A DNA stretch of 64,000 nt from an uncultured Lachnospiraceae bacterium (GTDB lineage Bacteria; Bacillota; Clostridia; Lachnospirales; Lachnospiraceae). Below are positions 27,321-35,313 of the stretch, one piece after another. The stretch spans positions 121,934 to 185,933 of the forward strand of contig CAJTPM010000002.1 in assembly GCA_910578085.1 (NCBI GenBank). The letters are read 5' to 3'. Under the pieces are notes generated by a model. The model was not told where the DNA came from and did no database searches. It worked only from the letters and a program-made list of their open reading frames with translations. A program made the position numbers and the translations under genes. The stretch's first letter is position 1. Every line of letters starts with the position of its first letter.

Positions 27321-30161
27321 ATGGAAGGGCAAAGAGAGCTGATCAGTGTTATTGTACCCGTCTATAATATAAGGGAATATCTGGAACGCTGTGTGGAATC
27401 CATTTTAGCCCAGACTTGGGAGAATCTGGAAGTGCTGCTTGTGGATGACGGTTCCACGGACGGCACAGAAAAGCTGGTGGATGAACTGCAAAAAAGAGAT
27501 GGCAGAATCCGCGTTTTTCATAAGGAGAATGGAGGCTCTTCCTCAGCGAGAAATCTGGGGATCTGCGAGGCAAAAGGAAGATATCTCGGCTTTGTGGACA
27601 GTGATGATTATATCGAGCCGTTTATGTACGAACGGCTGTATCAGGCAGTACAGGAGACTGGGATGCCAATCGCCCAGGGCGGAAGATGGGAGATGGATGA
27701 GCAGGGGAACGGACTGCCGGATATCTGTGTGCCGCCGGAAAAGGAGACGATATATGATAGTCAGACTTTTATGAGGGAACTGTTGCTGCACAGAGGAGAC
27801 TGTTCTTTCTGTACGAAACTGGTGGATGCATCGCTCTTTGAGAAGTGGAAATTCCCGGAAGGAAAATTAAACGAGGATTTCCATGTGCTGGTACAGATGC
27901 TGCCGGAGATCGCGGGTATCGTCAGTGTACCGGAGAGGGTTTATACGGTTTTTTATAAGAGCGGCAGCAATACCAGAACGGATTCCGCAGGGAAGTTTTC
28001 CGGGGGGGAATTGTCCCCTGTTTACGGGGACAATGTGGACAATGCGGATATGGTGGTGCAGATCGTCAGGGAGCACTATCCGGAACTGGAAAAGACAGCA
28101 TTGCGCTTTGGCCTGTATCAGAGACTGGATTATCTGCTTCATATTCCGATTCAGGATATGAGAAAGTCAAATGAACAGTATGGCGTGATCGTCCATCATC
28201 TGAAAGAAAACAGACGTGAGATCCGGAAAAATGAAGAACTGACGAAGAAGCAGAAACTTTACCTGATGCTGTTTTCTTTTATACCGGTGACGCTTCGGAA
28301 AGGGCACAGGTGGATGAAAGAGGGACTTTCCCTGCTCTGGATGGTAATACCGCTTCTGGTGATTTTTTTTTCTTACTTTTTTCTGCTGGGGAAGTGCAGT
28401 GTTTTTGAGATCCATGATCAGCTGGATGAGACGCTGTTCACCTATGTGCTGAATGGGAAATATTTATTCTCAGGTGTGAAAAATTATCCGGAGATGCTAT
28501 GTGGTGTCCCTCGGGGGGGTATGAGTGTATCGGCCTGCATTTTTGTGCCGCTCTATAAATTTCTTCCGGCATTTCAGGCTTTTATGATACAGTTTATTGT
28601 TGTTGCTGCCACTGCTTATGTGGGGATGTACTTATGCGTAAAGGAACTGACGGGCAGCTGCTTTATAGGATTTTTGTGTGGCGGCATGTTTATGTTTCTG
28701 CCCTATCAGCCGGTTTACGGGTTGTCCCTTGTGGGGCTGCCGCTGGTTTTTTATGCATTTCTTCGATTGTACGGTCAGGATAAGATTCGACAGGAGGCGG
28801 GTGTTCGGAATATTATAGTGCCGTTGTTACTGATTTTATACTTTGCGCTGGGGGCAAATCTGGTCCTGTCAGGATATGTGGTTTTGGTATTTGTCTTTCT
28901 GGTGAATACTCTGATCGGGGTGAAGTGGCTTAGAAAGGACAGATACCTGCAGGATGGTGTAGAGAAACGAGCGGTTGTGAGAAGAAATAAGGGCTTTTTG
29001 TCTGGGAGTCTGGAACTTCTTGCCGCTTATATTGTGGTGAATTTTTCTTTGTTTTCGGAGCTTTTGCTTGGAAACGGCGGTTATGTCAGCCATCGGGAGG
29101 AGATGGTGGTTTCCGGAAACAATGATTTCTGGGGATGCGTAAAGGATGTCTTTTTAAACAGCGGACAGCATGCGCCGAGTTTTCATGAAAAGCTGATCTG
29201 GCCCATTGTTATCGTACTTATGTTATATGGGTTTCGGCGTAAAACCTGGAAGCTTCTGGCGGATCAGGACGGAAAGATGAAATTATGCCGGAATATGTAC
29301 AGATGGCTTATACGGATCATGATGGTCAATGTACTGGTGGCGTTTTTCTATGCACTTTGTCAGTCGCAGTTCGTTGTGGATTTTCGGAACAGCGTGAGTG
29401 GGTTTTTCCACTATTTCTCACCACATAGGGTGTACTGGATCTATCCGACCAGTTGGTATGTGGCAGCGGGACTGTCAGCGGGGTTAGTCTGGCAGGATCA
29501 TGACTTTATGATAAAAAGGAGACTGCCAGGGTATCTTTTTGCCGGAATAGCGGTCTGTGTGATGCTTGCGCCCGCAGCCTGGGAGGTCAGGCAGAACAGT
29601 ATCTGGCTGCTTAATAAGAGCCAGTATAAGAATAACCGCAGTGTGGGGCTGATGAGCTGGGCGGATTATTTTGCGGAAGATCTGATGAGGGAAATAGACG
29701 CTGCCATCTATGAAAAAACAGGACTGACAAAAGAGCAGTACAGGGTGGCCAGCCTTGGGATGTGTCCTGCGCCTGCTCTGGAGGCAGGGTTTTACTGTAT
29801 TGACGGATATTCCAATAACTATAGCCTGGAATATAAACATGAATTCCGTGAGATCATAGAGAAAGAGCTGGAGAAATGCCCGGAGATGCAGGTCTATTTT
29901 GATACCTGGGGGAGCCGCTGCTATCTGTTTACATCGGAGAGCCGGAATTACTATTATCGGTCAAAGTATGACAGCTTTCGCTATGAAGATCTGGAATTAA
30001 ATACGGAGAAGATGCGGGAGATGGGATGCAGATACCTGTTTTCGGCGGCGGAGATAGAAAAAGAGAATGCAGAAAGGCTGGGGATAGAACTGTTTGATGC
30101 ATTTGAGACGGAGGAGAGTTATTACAGGATCTGGGTGTATGGGATTGGAAATATCAAATAG
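27321..30161 (+). CDS. GT2 glycosyltransferase fused to large polytopic membrane domain
   Basis: 946 residues. Residues 1-270 are a GT2 domain: ISVIVPVYNIREYL, DDGSTDGT, and VDSDDYIEP near residue 92. From about 340 on there are about ten to twelve hydrophobic helices with extracytoplasmic loops, then a soluble C-terminal part of about 180 residues with many Tyr and Glu. The membrane half resembles the YfhO/DUF6044-type proteins and the pairing recalls Bacillus YkoT (GT2) and YkoS (membrane) joined in one chain; I hold this comparison loosely. It probably makes a lipid-linked sugar inside and transfers it outside. The start follows ACAGGAGAAT. It is the last gene before the XRE cassette. Confidence 0.75.
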   Translation: MEGQRELISVIVPVYNIREYLERCVESILAQTWENLEVLLVDDGSTDGTEKLVDELQKRDGRIRVFHKENGGSSSARNLGICEAKGRYLGFVDSDDYIEPFMYERLYQAVQETGMPIAQGGRWEMDEQGNGLPDICVPPEKETIYDSQTFMRELLLHRGDCSFCTKLVDASLFEKWKFPEGKLNEDFHVLVQMLPEIAGIVSVPERVYTVFYKSGSNTRTDSAGKFSGGELSPVYGDNVDNADMVVQIVREHYPELEKTALRFGLYQRLDYLLHIPIQDMRKSNEQYGVIVHHLKENRREIRKNEELTKKQKLYLMLFSFIPVTLRKGHRWMKEGLSLLWMVIPLLVIFFSYFFLLGKCSVFEIHDQLDETLFTYVLNGKYLFSGVKNYPEMLCGVPRGGMSVSACIFVPLYKFLPAFQAFMIQFIVVAATAYVGMYLCVKELTGSCFIGFLCGGMFMFLPYQPVYGLSLVGLPLVFYAFLRLYGQDKIRQEAGVRNIIVPLLLILYFALGANLVLSGYVVLVFVFLVNTLIGVKWLRKDRYLQDGVEKRAVVRRNKGFLSGSLELLAAYIVVNFSLFSELLLGNGGYVSHREEMVVSGNNDFWGCVKDVFLNSGQHAPSFHEKLIWPIVIVLMLYGFRRKTWKLLADQDGKMKLCRNMYRWLIRIMMVNVLVAFFYALCQSQFVVDFRNSVSGFFHYFSPHRVYWIYPTSWYVAAGLSAGLVWQDHDFMIKRRLPGYLFAGIAVCVMLAPAAWEVRQNSIWLLNKSQYKNNRSVGLMSWADYFAEDLMREIDAAIYEKTGLTKEQYRVASLGMCPAPALEAGFYCIDGYSNNYSLEYKHEFREIIEKELEKCPEMQVYFDTWGSRCYLFTSESRNYYYRSKYDSFRYEDLELNTEKMREMGCRYLFSAAEIEKENAERLGIELFDAFETEESYYRIWVYGIGNIK

Positions 30162-30199
30162 TGAAATATTAAACGATTAAAAAGAGGAAAATTTTGAAA

Positions 30200-30247
30200 C
30201 AACAATTGCAATGTTGCAAAAAATTGTAAAAAATGATATTGTAAAAA
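30200..30247 (+). promoter_or_regulatory. Promoter-operator of the XRE cassette
   Basis: A near-perfect palindrome (CAACAATTGCAATGTTG, 30200-30216) overlaps the -35 TTGCAA (30214-30219). The -10 TATTGT (30237-30242) follows at 17 bases. ATTGTAAAAA occurs twice (30223-30232, 30238-30247), 15 bases apart and across the -10. The layout suits autorepression by the XRE protein encoded next. Confidence 0.45.
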
Positions 30248-30330
30248 GAGAGGATAAAACGAAAGATGTGCAGTCGAAAAGGCTGCGTTTACAAAAGAGG
30301 AAGAGTGGAGCCACCCCTGAAGGAGAGATT

Positions 30331-30693
30331 ATGGCGATATTTATGGAAAACTATAAAAAATATTGTAAGGAGAATGGCTATAAGCAAAAATTTGTGGCGT
30401 TGAAGACCGGGATGTCGGAGGCAAAAGTTTCCAGACTGTTTAAGGGGGAACAGGAGGCAAATGAACAGGATATGGAACTTCTGTCGAAGGCATTTATGAA
30501 ATTTCCTGTTTTTTTTATGCAGGAGGGTTTTGATGAAAAAATATTTACACCGGAAACTTCCGCAGCAGAGTTTTATCTGGGAGAGGCGGCAGGAAGAATG
30601 AAAGAGTACACAGATAAACTGATCGAGTTTGTGGAATGTGTGGATGCGATTCTTGGAATACGGCCTCGAAGGAATGCCTATAAGGGAGAGTAA
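30331..30693 (+). CDS. XRE-family helix-turn-helix regulator
   Basis: 120 residues from ATG 30331, which follows GAAGGAGAGATT; an upstream GTG/ATG-extended frame would run through the promoter. The N-terminal half shows an HTH of the XRE type: KQKFVALKTGMSEAKVSRLF (about 19-38), then KGEQEANEQDMELLSKAF. The C-terminal 50 residues are helical and may mediate dimerisation or contact with the protease. It stands two bases before an ImmA/IrrE-type gene, the standard pairing in which the protease cleaves the regulator to induce genes. Likely autorepressor of the palindrome at 30200. Confidence 0.85.
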   Translation: MAIFMENYKKYCKENGYKQKFVALKTGMSEAKVSRLFKGEQEANEQDMELLSKAFMKFPVFFMQEGFDEKIFTPETSAAEFYLGEAAGRMKEYTDKLIEFVECVDAILGIRPRRNAYKGE

Positions 30694-30695
30694 GC

Positions 30696-31508
30696 ATGGA
30701 TATTTCCAAGGCGAAGAAAATCATAGATTTTAACAGGGAACAGAAGGAGAAGATCGGCAGACAACTGGAATGTTTTTATGCCAGAAGCGGGATTCCGTAC
30801 GGGAGTACTTTGAAGTTTGACAGTTGGGACTATGTTAAAATGACAGCCTCCAAATTTCTGGTGTTGTCTGTGTTTCTGCCTATGAAAGATAAAGAGCTGG
30901 GAGCGCTTCTGTATCATACGAAAGAGATTTCCTATATGCTGATAAATTCAGCGATTCCTCAGGCAAATAGAAATTTTGCTTATTGTCATGAGCTCTATCA
31001 TGCGATAAATCCGGGGAAAATGCTGTTAAAACACGGTCTGGAGATGTATCTGGATATGGACTATCAGGACAGTGAGGATGAAAAGATGGCGAATGCCTTT
31101 GCCGGCTGCCTTCTGATGCCTGAGGAGAAAATAAGGGCAGCCTGTGCGGCATTTCAGCAGGAAAGCAAATCCATACCGGAAACTACGGCAAAAACAGCAG
31201 AATGTTTTGGTGCCCCCTTTGTTGCTGCGGCGATTCGAATCTTTGAATTGGGGCTTTACAATGATGCGGGAGAATTGGAAAAACTGCTGAATATGCAGAA
31301 AGAAGAGGTATATAAACTGTATGAGCACCATTGGCTGAACACGGAGTATCTAAAGCCTGCGGGAAGTAATCAGTTTGCTGCGCTTAAGAACCTGATGGAA
31401 ACACAGGCGGAGGAACTGGAGAAAGAGGGATTATTATCTGATAAGGACGCAAAGTACATTTTGAGAAAACTGGAACGACTGTACCGGGAAATTGGAGAGG
31501 AACCATGA
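30696..31508 (+). CDS. ImmA/IrrE-family metallopeptidase
   Basis: 270 residues. The zinc motif HELYH is at 98-102, after a CxHE approach, and SEDEKMANAFAGCLLMP (about 126-142) supplies the third ligand region, both typical of COG2856 peptidases. Members of this family cleave a partner XRE repressor after a stress or quorum signal. It starts two bases after the XRE stop and overlaps the next gene by ATGA. The C-terminal 90 residues are helical and not recognised; they could be a sensor. Being in one operon with a PIN-like gene suggests the protease controls a nuclease output. Confidence 0.88.
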   Translation: MDISKAKKIIDFNREQKEKIGRQLECFYARSGIPYGSTLKFDSWDYVKMTASKFLVLSVFLPMKDKELGALLYHTKEISYMLINSAIPQANRNFAYCHELYHAINPGKMLLKHGLEMYLDMDYQDSEDEKMANAFAGCLLMPEEKIRAACAAFQQESKSIPETTAKTAECFGAPFVAAAIRIFELGLYNDAGELEKLLNMQKEEVYKLYEHHWLNTEYLKPAGSNQFAALKNLMETQAEELEKEGLLSDKDAKYILRKLERLYREIGEEP

Positions 31509-32434
31509 TAAAACAATATGTATTTCCACCGGAGAATTGGCCGGAGATTTCTCAGGGAATGATTCTTTCGGGACGCGATGCAGCCCTTGTGCTTCTCAGG
31601 GCAAAGAGATGGTATTTTTATGATACCTGTGCATTGATGCATCATGCACATGGAGAATGCAGTGATGCGCTGATAGAGTATATCAAAGCAAACCAGGGAA
31701 CTGTGATCCTGTTACAGACGATCGTGATGGAACTGAGTTCCGGGAATAACGGTAATACTATTTTGCAGGAGCATCAGCAGTATATCAGGAAGCTGACAGA
31801 TCATGACATACCAGTCGTTTTTTTGGCGGAGGAGAAGTGCTGTGAAATTCTGCAGGAGGTAATGCAGATGACCCGGGCGGAGAGAAATGAGCGATTTACC
31901 TATGCCATTAGACATCTGAGAGGAGGAAACAGTGGAATTGGGAAGGCGCTTGACGTTCTGCAGGCGGCGGAGAAAAAGCGGATGTTAAGCGGCAATCCTG
32001 TGCAGGAGGAATTAGGGGAGCATGGGATAAGAGAGATCCGGGGGAAGAAACAGCAGGGGGACAGTATGGGAGAGGATATGATTTTTTACTGTATGATCAT
32101 GTTATCGTCTCTGTTTCTTCCGATGATGGTGCTTAGCGACGATAAGTCCGCATTTGACAGGTTTTGCCGGACGGCGGGTTATATCAAAGAGCATTATCAG
32201 AGAAAAGAAGTACAGTATTATTCTTCGGTATATCTGTGTCATATGATGTTTCAGCAGGGTATTCTGGAGAAGAATGCAGTGAAGAATTTTCTGATGGCTG
32301 CCTATGGAAGTGCCGAAAAGATAAGCTTTAAGGGAATCACGGCGCAGGATGTGGACGCAGAAGAGAAAAGGGAATCGGTAGAACAGACAGCAGAGCTGAT
32401 CTGCGAGGACAGAGAATTGCGGATACTGATTTGA
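31505..32434 (+). CDS. PIN-like nuclease domain protein
   Basis: 309 residues. A PIN-type arrangement of acidic residues can be read: YFYDTCAL (Asp40), IVMELSS (Glu76), GEDMIFYCMIM (Glu190/Asp191) and VLSDDKSAFDRF (Asp212/213). This matches the D, E, D/E, D order of Mg-dependent PIN ribonucleases, though the protein is twice the size of VapC toxins and has long inserts. The C-terminal about 90 residues are not recognised. The gene overlaps the protease gene by ATGA and is followed 33 bases later by the ligase/polymerase gene. It could be a toxin, an RNA-cleaving regulator or a defence effector. PIN assignment is by eye and moderate. Confidence 0.6.
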   Translation: MIKQYVFPPENWPEISQGMILSGRDAALVLLRAKRWYFYDTCALMHHAHGECSDALIEYIKANQGTVILLQTIVMELSSGNNGNTILQEHQQYIRKLTDHDIPVVFLAEEKCCEILQEVMQMTRAERNERFTYAIRHLRGGNSGIGKALDVLQAAEKKRMLSGNPVQEELGEHGIREIRGKKQQGDSMGEDMIFYCMIMLSSLFLPMMVLSDDKSAFDRFCRTAGYIKEHYQRKEVQYYSSVYLCHMMFQQGILEKNAVKNFLMAAYGSAEKISFKGITAQDVDAEEKRESVEQTAELICEDRELRILI

Positions 32435-32467
32435 GATGAGGGTTCATGGAAAGGACAGGGAAAAATC

Positions 32468-34069
32468 GTGAAAACTATAAAAAATCATATAATTAGTAGA
32501 AGATTTTTATATACGGTGTGTTTTATTGTATTGTTTGTCATAGATTGGACAAGGGGATCTCAGGCAGGGGCTATCTGGGCGACAACGATCAATCTGACAG
32601 GTGTAGTGATGGCAGTGATCCTGCTCAGTGCTTATTCGCCCAAGGAATTTTTTAAACCAGTGTATCTGATTTATTCTGCAGTTGGGATTGCAGCGCTGCT
32701 GGCGGCGTATTATTGGTGGAACCTGCACCAGGCAGCAATTTTTGTGGGCCAGCTTTTGACAGTGGTATTGAATTTGTGGCTGCTGGGTATTTTTGTAATA
32801 AAAATGTTTTTGGATGTTATTGTTTACAGGACCAGGAAAATACGCGTTTGTATGACTGAGGCCATAGCGGCCCTTATGCTTCTGTGGATGTTGTTTTCGG
32901 TAAACGAGGATATCTGGCCCGGTTGGTATCTGTTAATGTTTGGATTGTTTTATCATACGGAATATAAAAGGGAGGAAAGGGACGCATTGAAAGAAGGGAT
33001 GCTGGATGGTATAATCACATCCTTTTTCCTGCTACAAGGGGCGGCATATGTATTTCGACCATATGACAGTGTTCGGTATAGTGGAATTTATAATAATTGT
33101 AATATGAATGCTCTGTTTTATGGTATTGTATGGGTGGCTTTTCTGATCAGATTATATAATATTCGCAAAACTGAAGCACAAAAATGGAAAGAAATACTGT
33201 GTTTTTTATTTGCTGGCGCGATGATGGCATTTGCACTTATGACAGGGTGCAGAACGCTGCTGCTGGCTATGATAGCGACGGGATTCTTTTATGTTGTGTT
33301 TGCAGATTTTTACCTGTTGAAGTATAGGGCAGGCAGATTTTTAAGGAAACTGGCCATATATGCAATTGTGGCGTGTATCACCATTCCCATTACTTTTGCA
33401 GCAGCTCGTTATCTGCCACCAATATTTCATCACCCGATCTGGTATGATGGGGAATATACAGTAAGCAGAGTACATTCTTTTGATCCATGGGATTCTGAAA
33501 AGTATGTTTCCTGGGAAGATTATTTTGATATGATAGCAGGAAGACTAAAGCCCATATGGAATATGATTTTTGGAGAAAAACAGGAGGAGTTAAGCGTGGT
33601 ACGGGCGGCGGAAGAGGCAGAATCTTCTGTGGCAGAAGAGAGAAACCGTACAGTTGACAGTTCCATCCAGGTTCGTATTGACTTCTGGAAATTTTATATG
33701 CAGGATGGAAATCTGGAAGGGCATCTGAACGATGAGGGACATGAGCTGCCGGACTTTCCGGGACGCTATATCTGGCATGCTCAGAACACGTTTGTACAAT
33801 TCTGGTACTATTATGGTGTGCCATCTGCAATTCTATTTGTGGTAGTGGTGGTGATGCTTGTTATCAAAAGTATTAAAAAAATATTACAGGGGCAGGATGA
33901 AGCACTGATCTGCTTACTGTATATCGTATTCTGGGCCATGTATGGGTTGGCAGAAAGCGTTTGGTATCCGGGGCAGATGATTCTGTTTCTGACATTTTTT
34001 ACACCGAAGTTTTTGTGGGAGACGGAGGAACATGGGGAGAAGACAGAAAGTACAGGCGAATTAGTCTGA
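32468..34069 (+). CDS. O-antigen ligase/polymerase-like membrane protein (Wzy_C type)
   Basis: 533 residues, GTG start at 32468 with AAAGGACAGGG before it. About twelve hydrophobic helices, with a large extracytoplasmic loop near 320-430 and the WHAQNTFVQFWYYYG segment around 437-451 that matches the H-N...G pattern of the Wzy_C/WaaL family. A GCRT-type Arg segment (MTGCRTLL) near 258 is also typical. It probably polymerises or transfers the finished glycan outside the membrane. It is the last gene of the region-B operon, behind the XRE-ImmA-PIN cassette that interrupts it. Ligase or polymerase cannot be told apart here. Confidence 0.75.
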   Translation: MKTIKNHIISRRFLYTVCFIVLFVIDWTRGSQAGAIWATTINLTGVVMAVILLSAYSPKEFFKPVYLIYSAVGIAALLAAYYWWNLHQAAIFVGQLLTVVLNLWLLGIFVIKMFLDVIVYRTRKIRVCMTEAIAALMLLWMLFSVNEDIWPGWYLLMFGLFYHTEYKREERDALKEGMLDGIITSFFLLQGAAYVFRPYDSVRYSGIYNNCNMNALFYGIVWVAFLIRLYNIRKTEAQKWKEILCFLFAGAMMAFALMTGCRTLLLAMIATGFFYVVFADFYLLKYRAGRFLRKLAIYAIVACITIPITFAAARYLPPIFHHPIWYDGEYTVSRVHSFDPWDSEKYVSWEDYFDMIAGRLKPIWNMIFGEKQEELSVVRAAEEAESSVAEERNRTVDSSIQVRIDFWKFYMQDGNLEGHLNDEGHELPDFPGRYIWHAQNTFVQFWYYYGVPSAILFVVVVVMLVIKSIKKILQGQDEALICLLYIVFWAMYGLAESVWYPGQMILFLTFFTPKFLWETEEHGEKTESTGELV

Positions 34070-34106
34070 TAAAAAGAAAGGATTACACATCAGAGATAAA
34101 AATCAG

Positions 34107-34139
34107 CCAGATAACTTCGCATATTTTCGAATTATCTGG
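34107..34139. terminator. Bidirectional intrinsic terminator between convergent operons
   Basis: Arms CCAGATAA and TTATCTGG with an inner TTCG/CGAA pairing. On the minus strand the stem is followed by CTGATTTTTATC, a fair T-run, so it serves the Dcd/2TM operon. Toward the plus strand the T-run is weak. Confidence 0.6.
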
Positions 34140-34144
34140 TTGAA

Positions 34145-34528
34145 TCAGTCTTTCGCAGATTCTAAACTGATAAAAAGAACACATAACAAAAGAGATACAA
34201 CTATAATACTGCCAGCCCAGAAATAGCTTTGCGGTATCAGATAAGTAACCTGGTTTACAATAAGCCCGATTAAAAAAGCCACAAAAATCGTTTCAACAAT
34301 AATGCTGGTACGAACTTTTTTAAACAGTGAATGTTTGTAGGCGGCCGCTTCTTTCTGTATCTCTTTTTTCATTTGCCTTATCTCTTCATCTCTTACATCT
34401 GATAAGATAAGATCTTTGTAATTGCTGAGAATAAATGATTTTTCTTTTGGGGCAACAGTGGCCGGATTATATAACTGTTCATGCTCTGCAAATACTTCTA
34501 TTACCTGATCCAGCCGTGATGTAGCCAC
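34145..34528 (-). CDS. Small two-helix membrane protein, unknown family
   Basis: 127 residues, GTG start. The stop of the upstream gene and this start share a base (TAGTG), with GGAGG 8 bases before, so translation is coupled. Residues 1-70 are charged and helical, with no recognised motif; two hydrophobic helices follow at about 74-95 and 100-120, with a short acidic tail. The layout (soluble N-terminal helix region plus two helices) is like SLATT/2TM membrane effectors of nucleotide- or nucleic-acid-sensing defence systems, but I do not recognise the family. Its tie to the dCTP-deaminase-fold gene is the only context. A hairpin with T-run follows the stop. Confidence 0.7.
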   Translation of the reverse strand: MATSRLDQVIEVFAEHEQLYNPATVAPKEKSFILSNYKDLILSDVRDEEIRQMKKEIQKEAAAYKHSLFKKVRTSIIVETIFVAFLIGLIVNQVTYLIPQSYFWAGSIIVVSLLLCVLFISLESAKD

Positions 34529-35151
34529 TATTTTGCCTCCTTATCAAATGAAGATACCATTTTTTCGTATAATTTTTTTTCATCTTCCGTCCATTTAGTT
34601 TCATGAAATATTGATCCACGGAAAGAATCTTCCTGATGAAAAGCGGCATCCTTTTTATTTTGATACCATAATTCTTCACTTGGAACAGAAGAAAGTTCTT
34701 CAAAGAGAATCTGCGCAATTTTGAGCCCAGGCCAAAGCAAAATAGTATTGAGACCAATATTATACAAACCAATATGGAGACGTCCTTCATAAGTAGGATT
34801 ACAATGCTGATCAGCAACTAAAATACCAGCTCTGGTAAAGCGGGTTCGAGGACGAATATGAGCAATAAGATTATTGGGTATTTTCACTTTTTCAGTGAGT
34901 TCAGCTAACAAATACTCACCAGGAGAAAACAGATAACCATTTGCTCCAATTCTGACATTTTCAAACGTATCTCCTAAATCAAATTCATCCGCTGGATCAA
35001 TAAGTTTCCCGAGACGTTTCAATATTGAGATATTACCAGACATACTGACATCATAAGAAGCCGCCTGAAGATGGTCATCTGAAAAGGGCTCAATCAGAGG
35101 TATATTAGTATCTTGGATGTACTTTCTGATATCCTTGTCGCTAAGTATCAT
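34528..35151 (-). CDS. dCTP-deaminase/dUTPase-fold protein, catalytic Glu missing
   Basis: 207 residues from ATG 35151, preceded by GGAGG; the alternative ATG at 35181 lacks a site and would add ten residues not seen in the family. It starts MILSDKDI as Dcd proteins do. PRTRFTRAG (101-109) lines up with the Dcd GRSSxARxG box, keeping Arg107 (E. coli R115). RLHIGLYNIG (124-133) lines up with the LExxN box and has Gly128 where E. coli Dcd has the catalytic Glu138. The dUTPase aspartate is also absent (CNPTYEG). It is thus probably a nucleotide-binding but deamination-deficient relative. It is first in a two-gene operon with a membrane protein, under a perfect promoter. Confidence 0.85.
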   Translation of the reverse strand: MILSDKDIRKYIQDTNIPLIEPFSDDHLQAASYDVSMSGNISILKRLGKLIDPADEFDLGDTFENVRIGANGYLFSPGEYLLAELTEKVKIPNNLIAHIRPRTRFTRAGILVADQHCNPTYEGRLHIGLYNIGLNTILLWPGLKIAQILFEELSSVPSEELWYQNKKDAAFHQEDSFRGSIFHETKWTEDEKKLYEKMVSSFDKEAK

Positions 35152-35181
35152 TAGGTTTTCCTCCACGTTTTTCCAAGACAA

Positions 35182-35197
35182 TATAAATTAATTTATA
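35182..35197. promoter_or_regulatory. Perfect 16-base palindrome in dcd-like leader
   Basis: TATAAATT followed by AATTTATA, a perfect dyad about 10-25 bases after the expected start of transcription. It could be an operator for repression of the Dcd/2TM operon, or simply an AT-rich leader hairpin. Confidence 0.4.
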
Positions 35198-35213
35198 ATA
35201 TTTGTATTTTTGT

Positions 35214-35242
35214 ATTATAGCCTTTATGATTATTTTTGTCAA
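35214..35242 (-). promoter_or_regulatory. Perfect consensus sigma-A promoter of Dcd/2TM operon
   Basis: On the minus strand, TTGACA (35237-35242), exactly 17 bases, then TATAAT (35214-35219). Both hexamers are fully consensus. The leader to the start codon is about 55 bases. Another perfect dyad, TTGAATATATTCAA (35269-35282), lies 27 bases upstream of the -35. Confidence 0.85.
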
Positions 35243-35313
35243 GAAGTACTCAAGATTTCGCATTATAATTGAATATATTCAACAAATATTAGCAAAAATA
35301 ACAAAAGAGTATG

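Noticed and set aside
34528..35151. Annotation as an ordinary dCTP deaminase of nucleotide metabolism
   Set aside because: The catalytic Glu position is Gly and the gene is coupled to a membrane protein, so a housekeeping role is not supported by the sequence.
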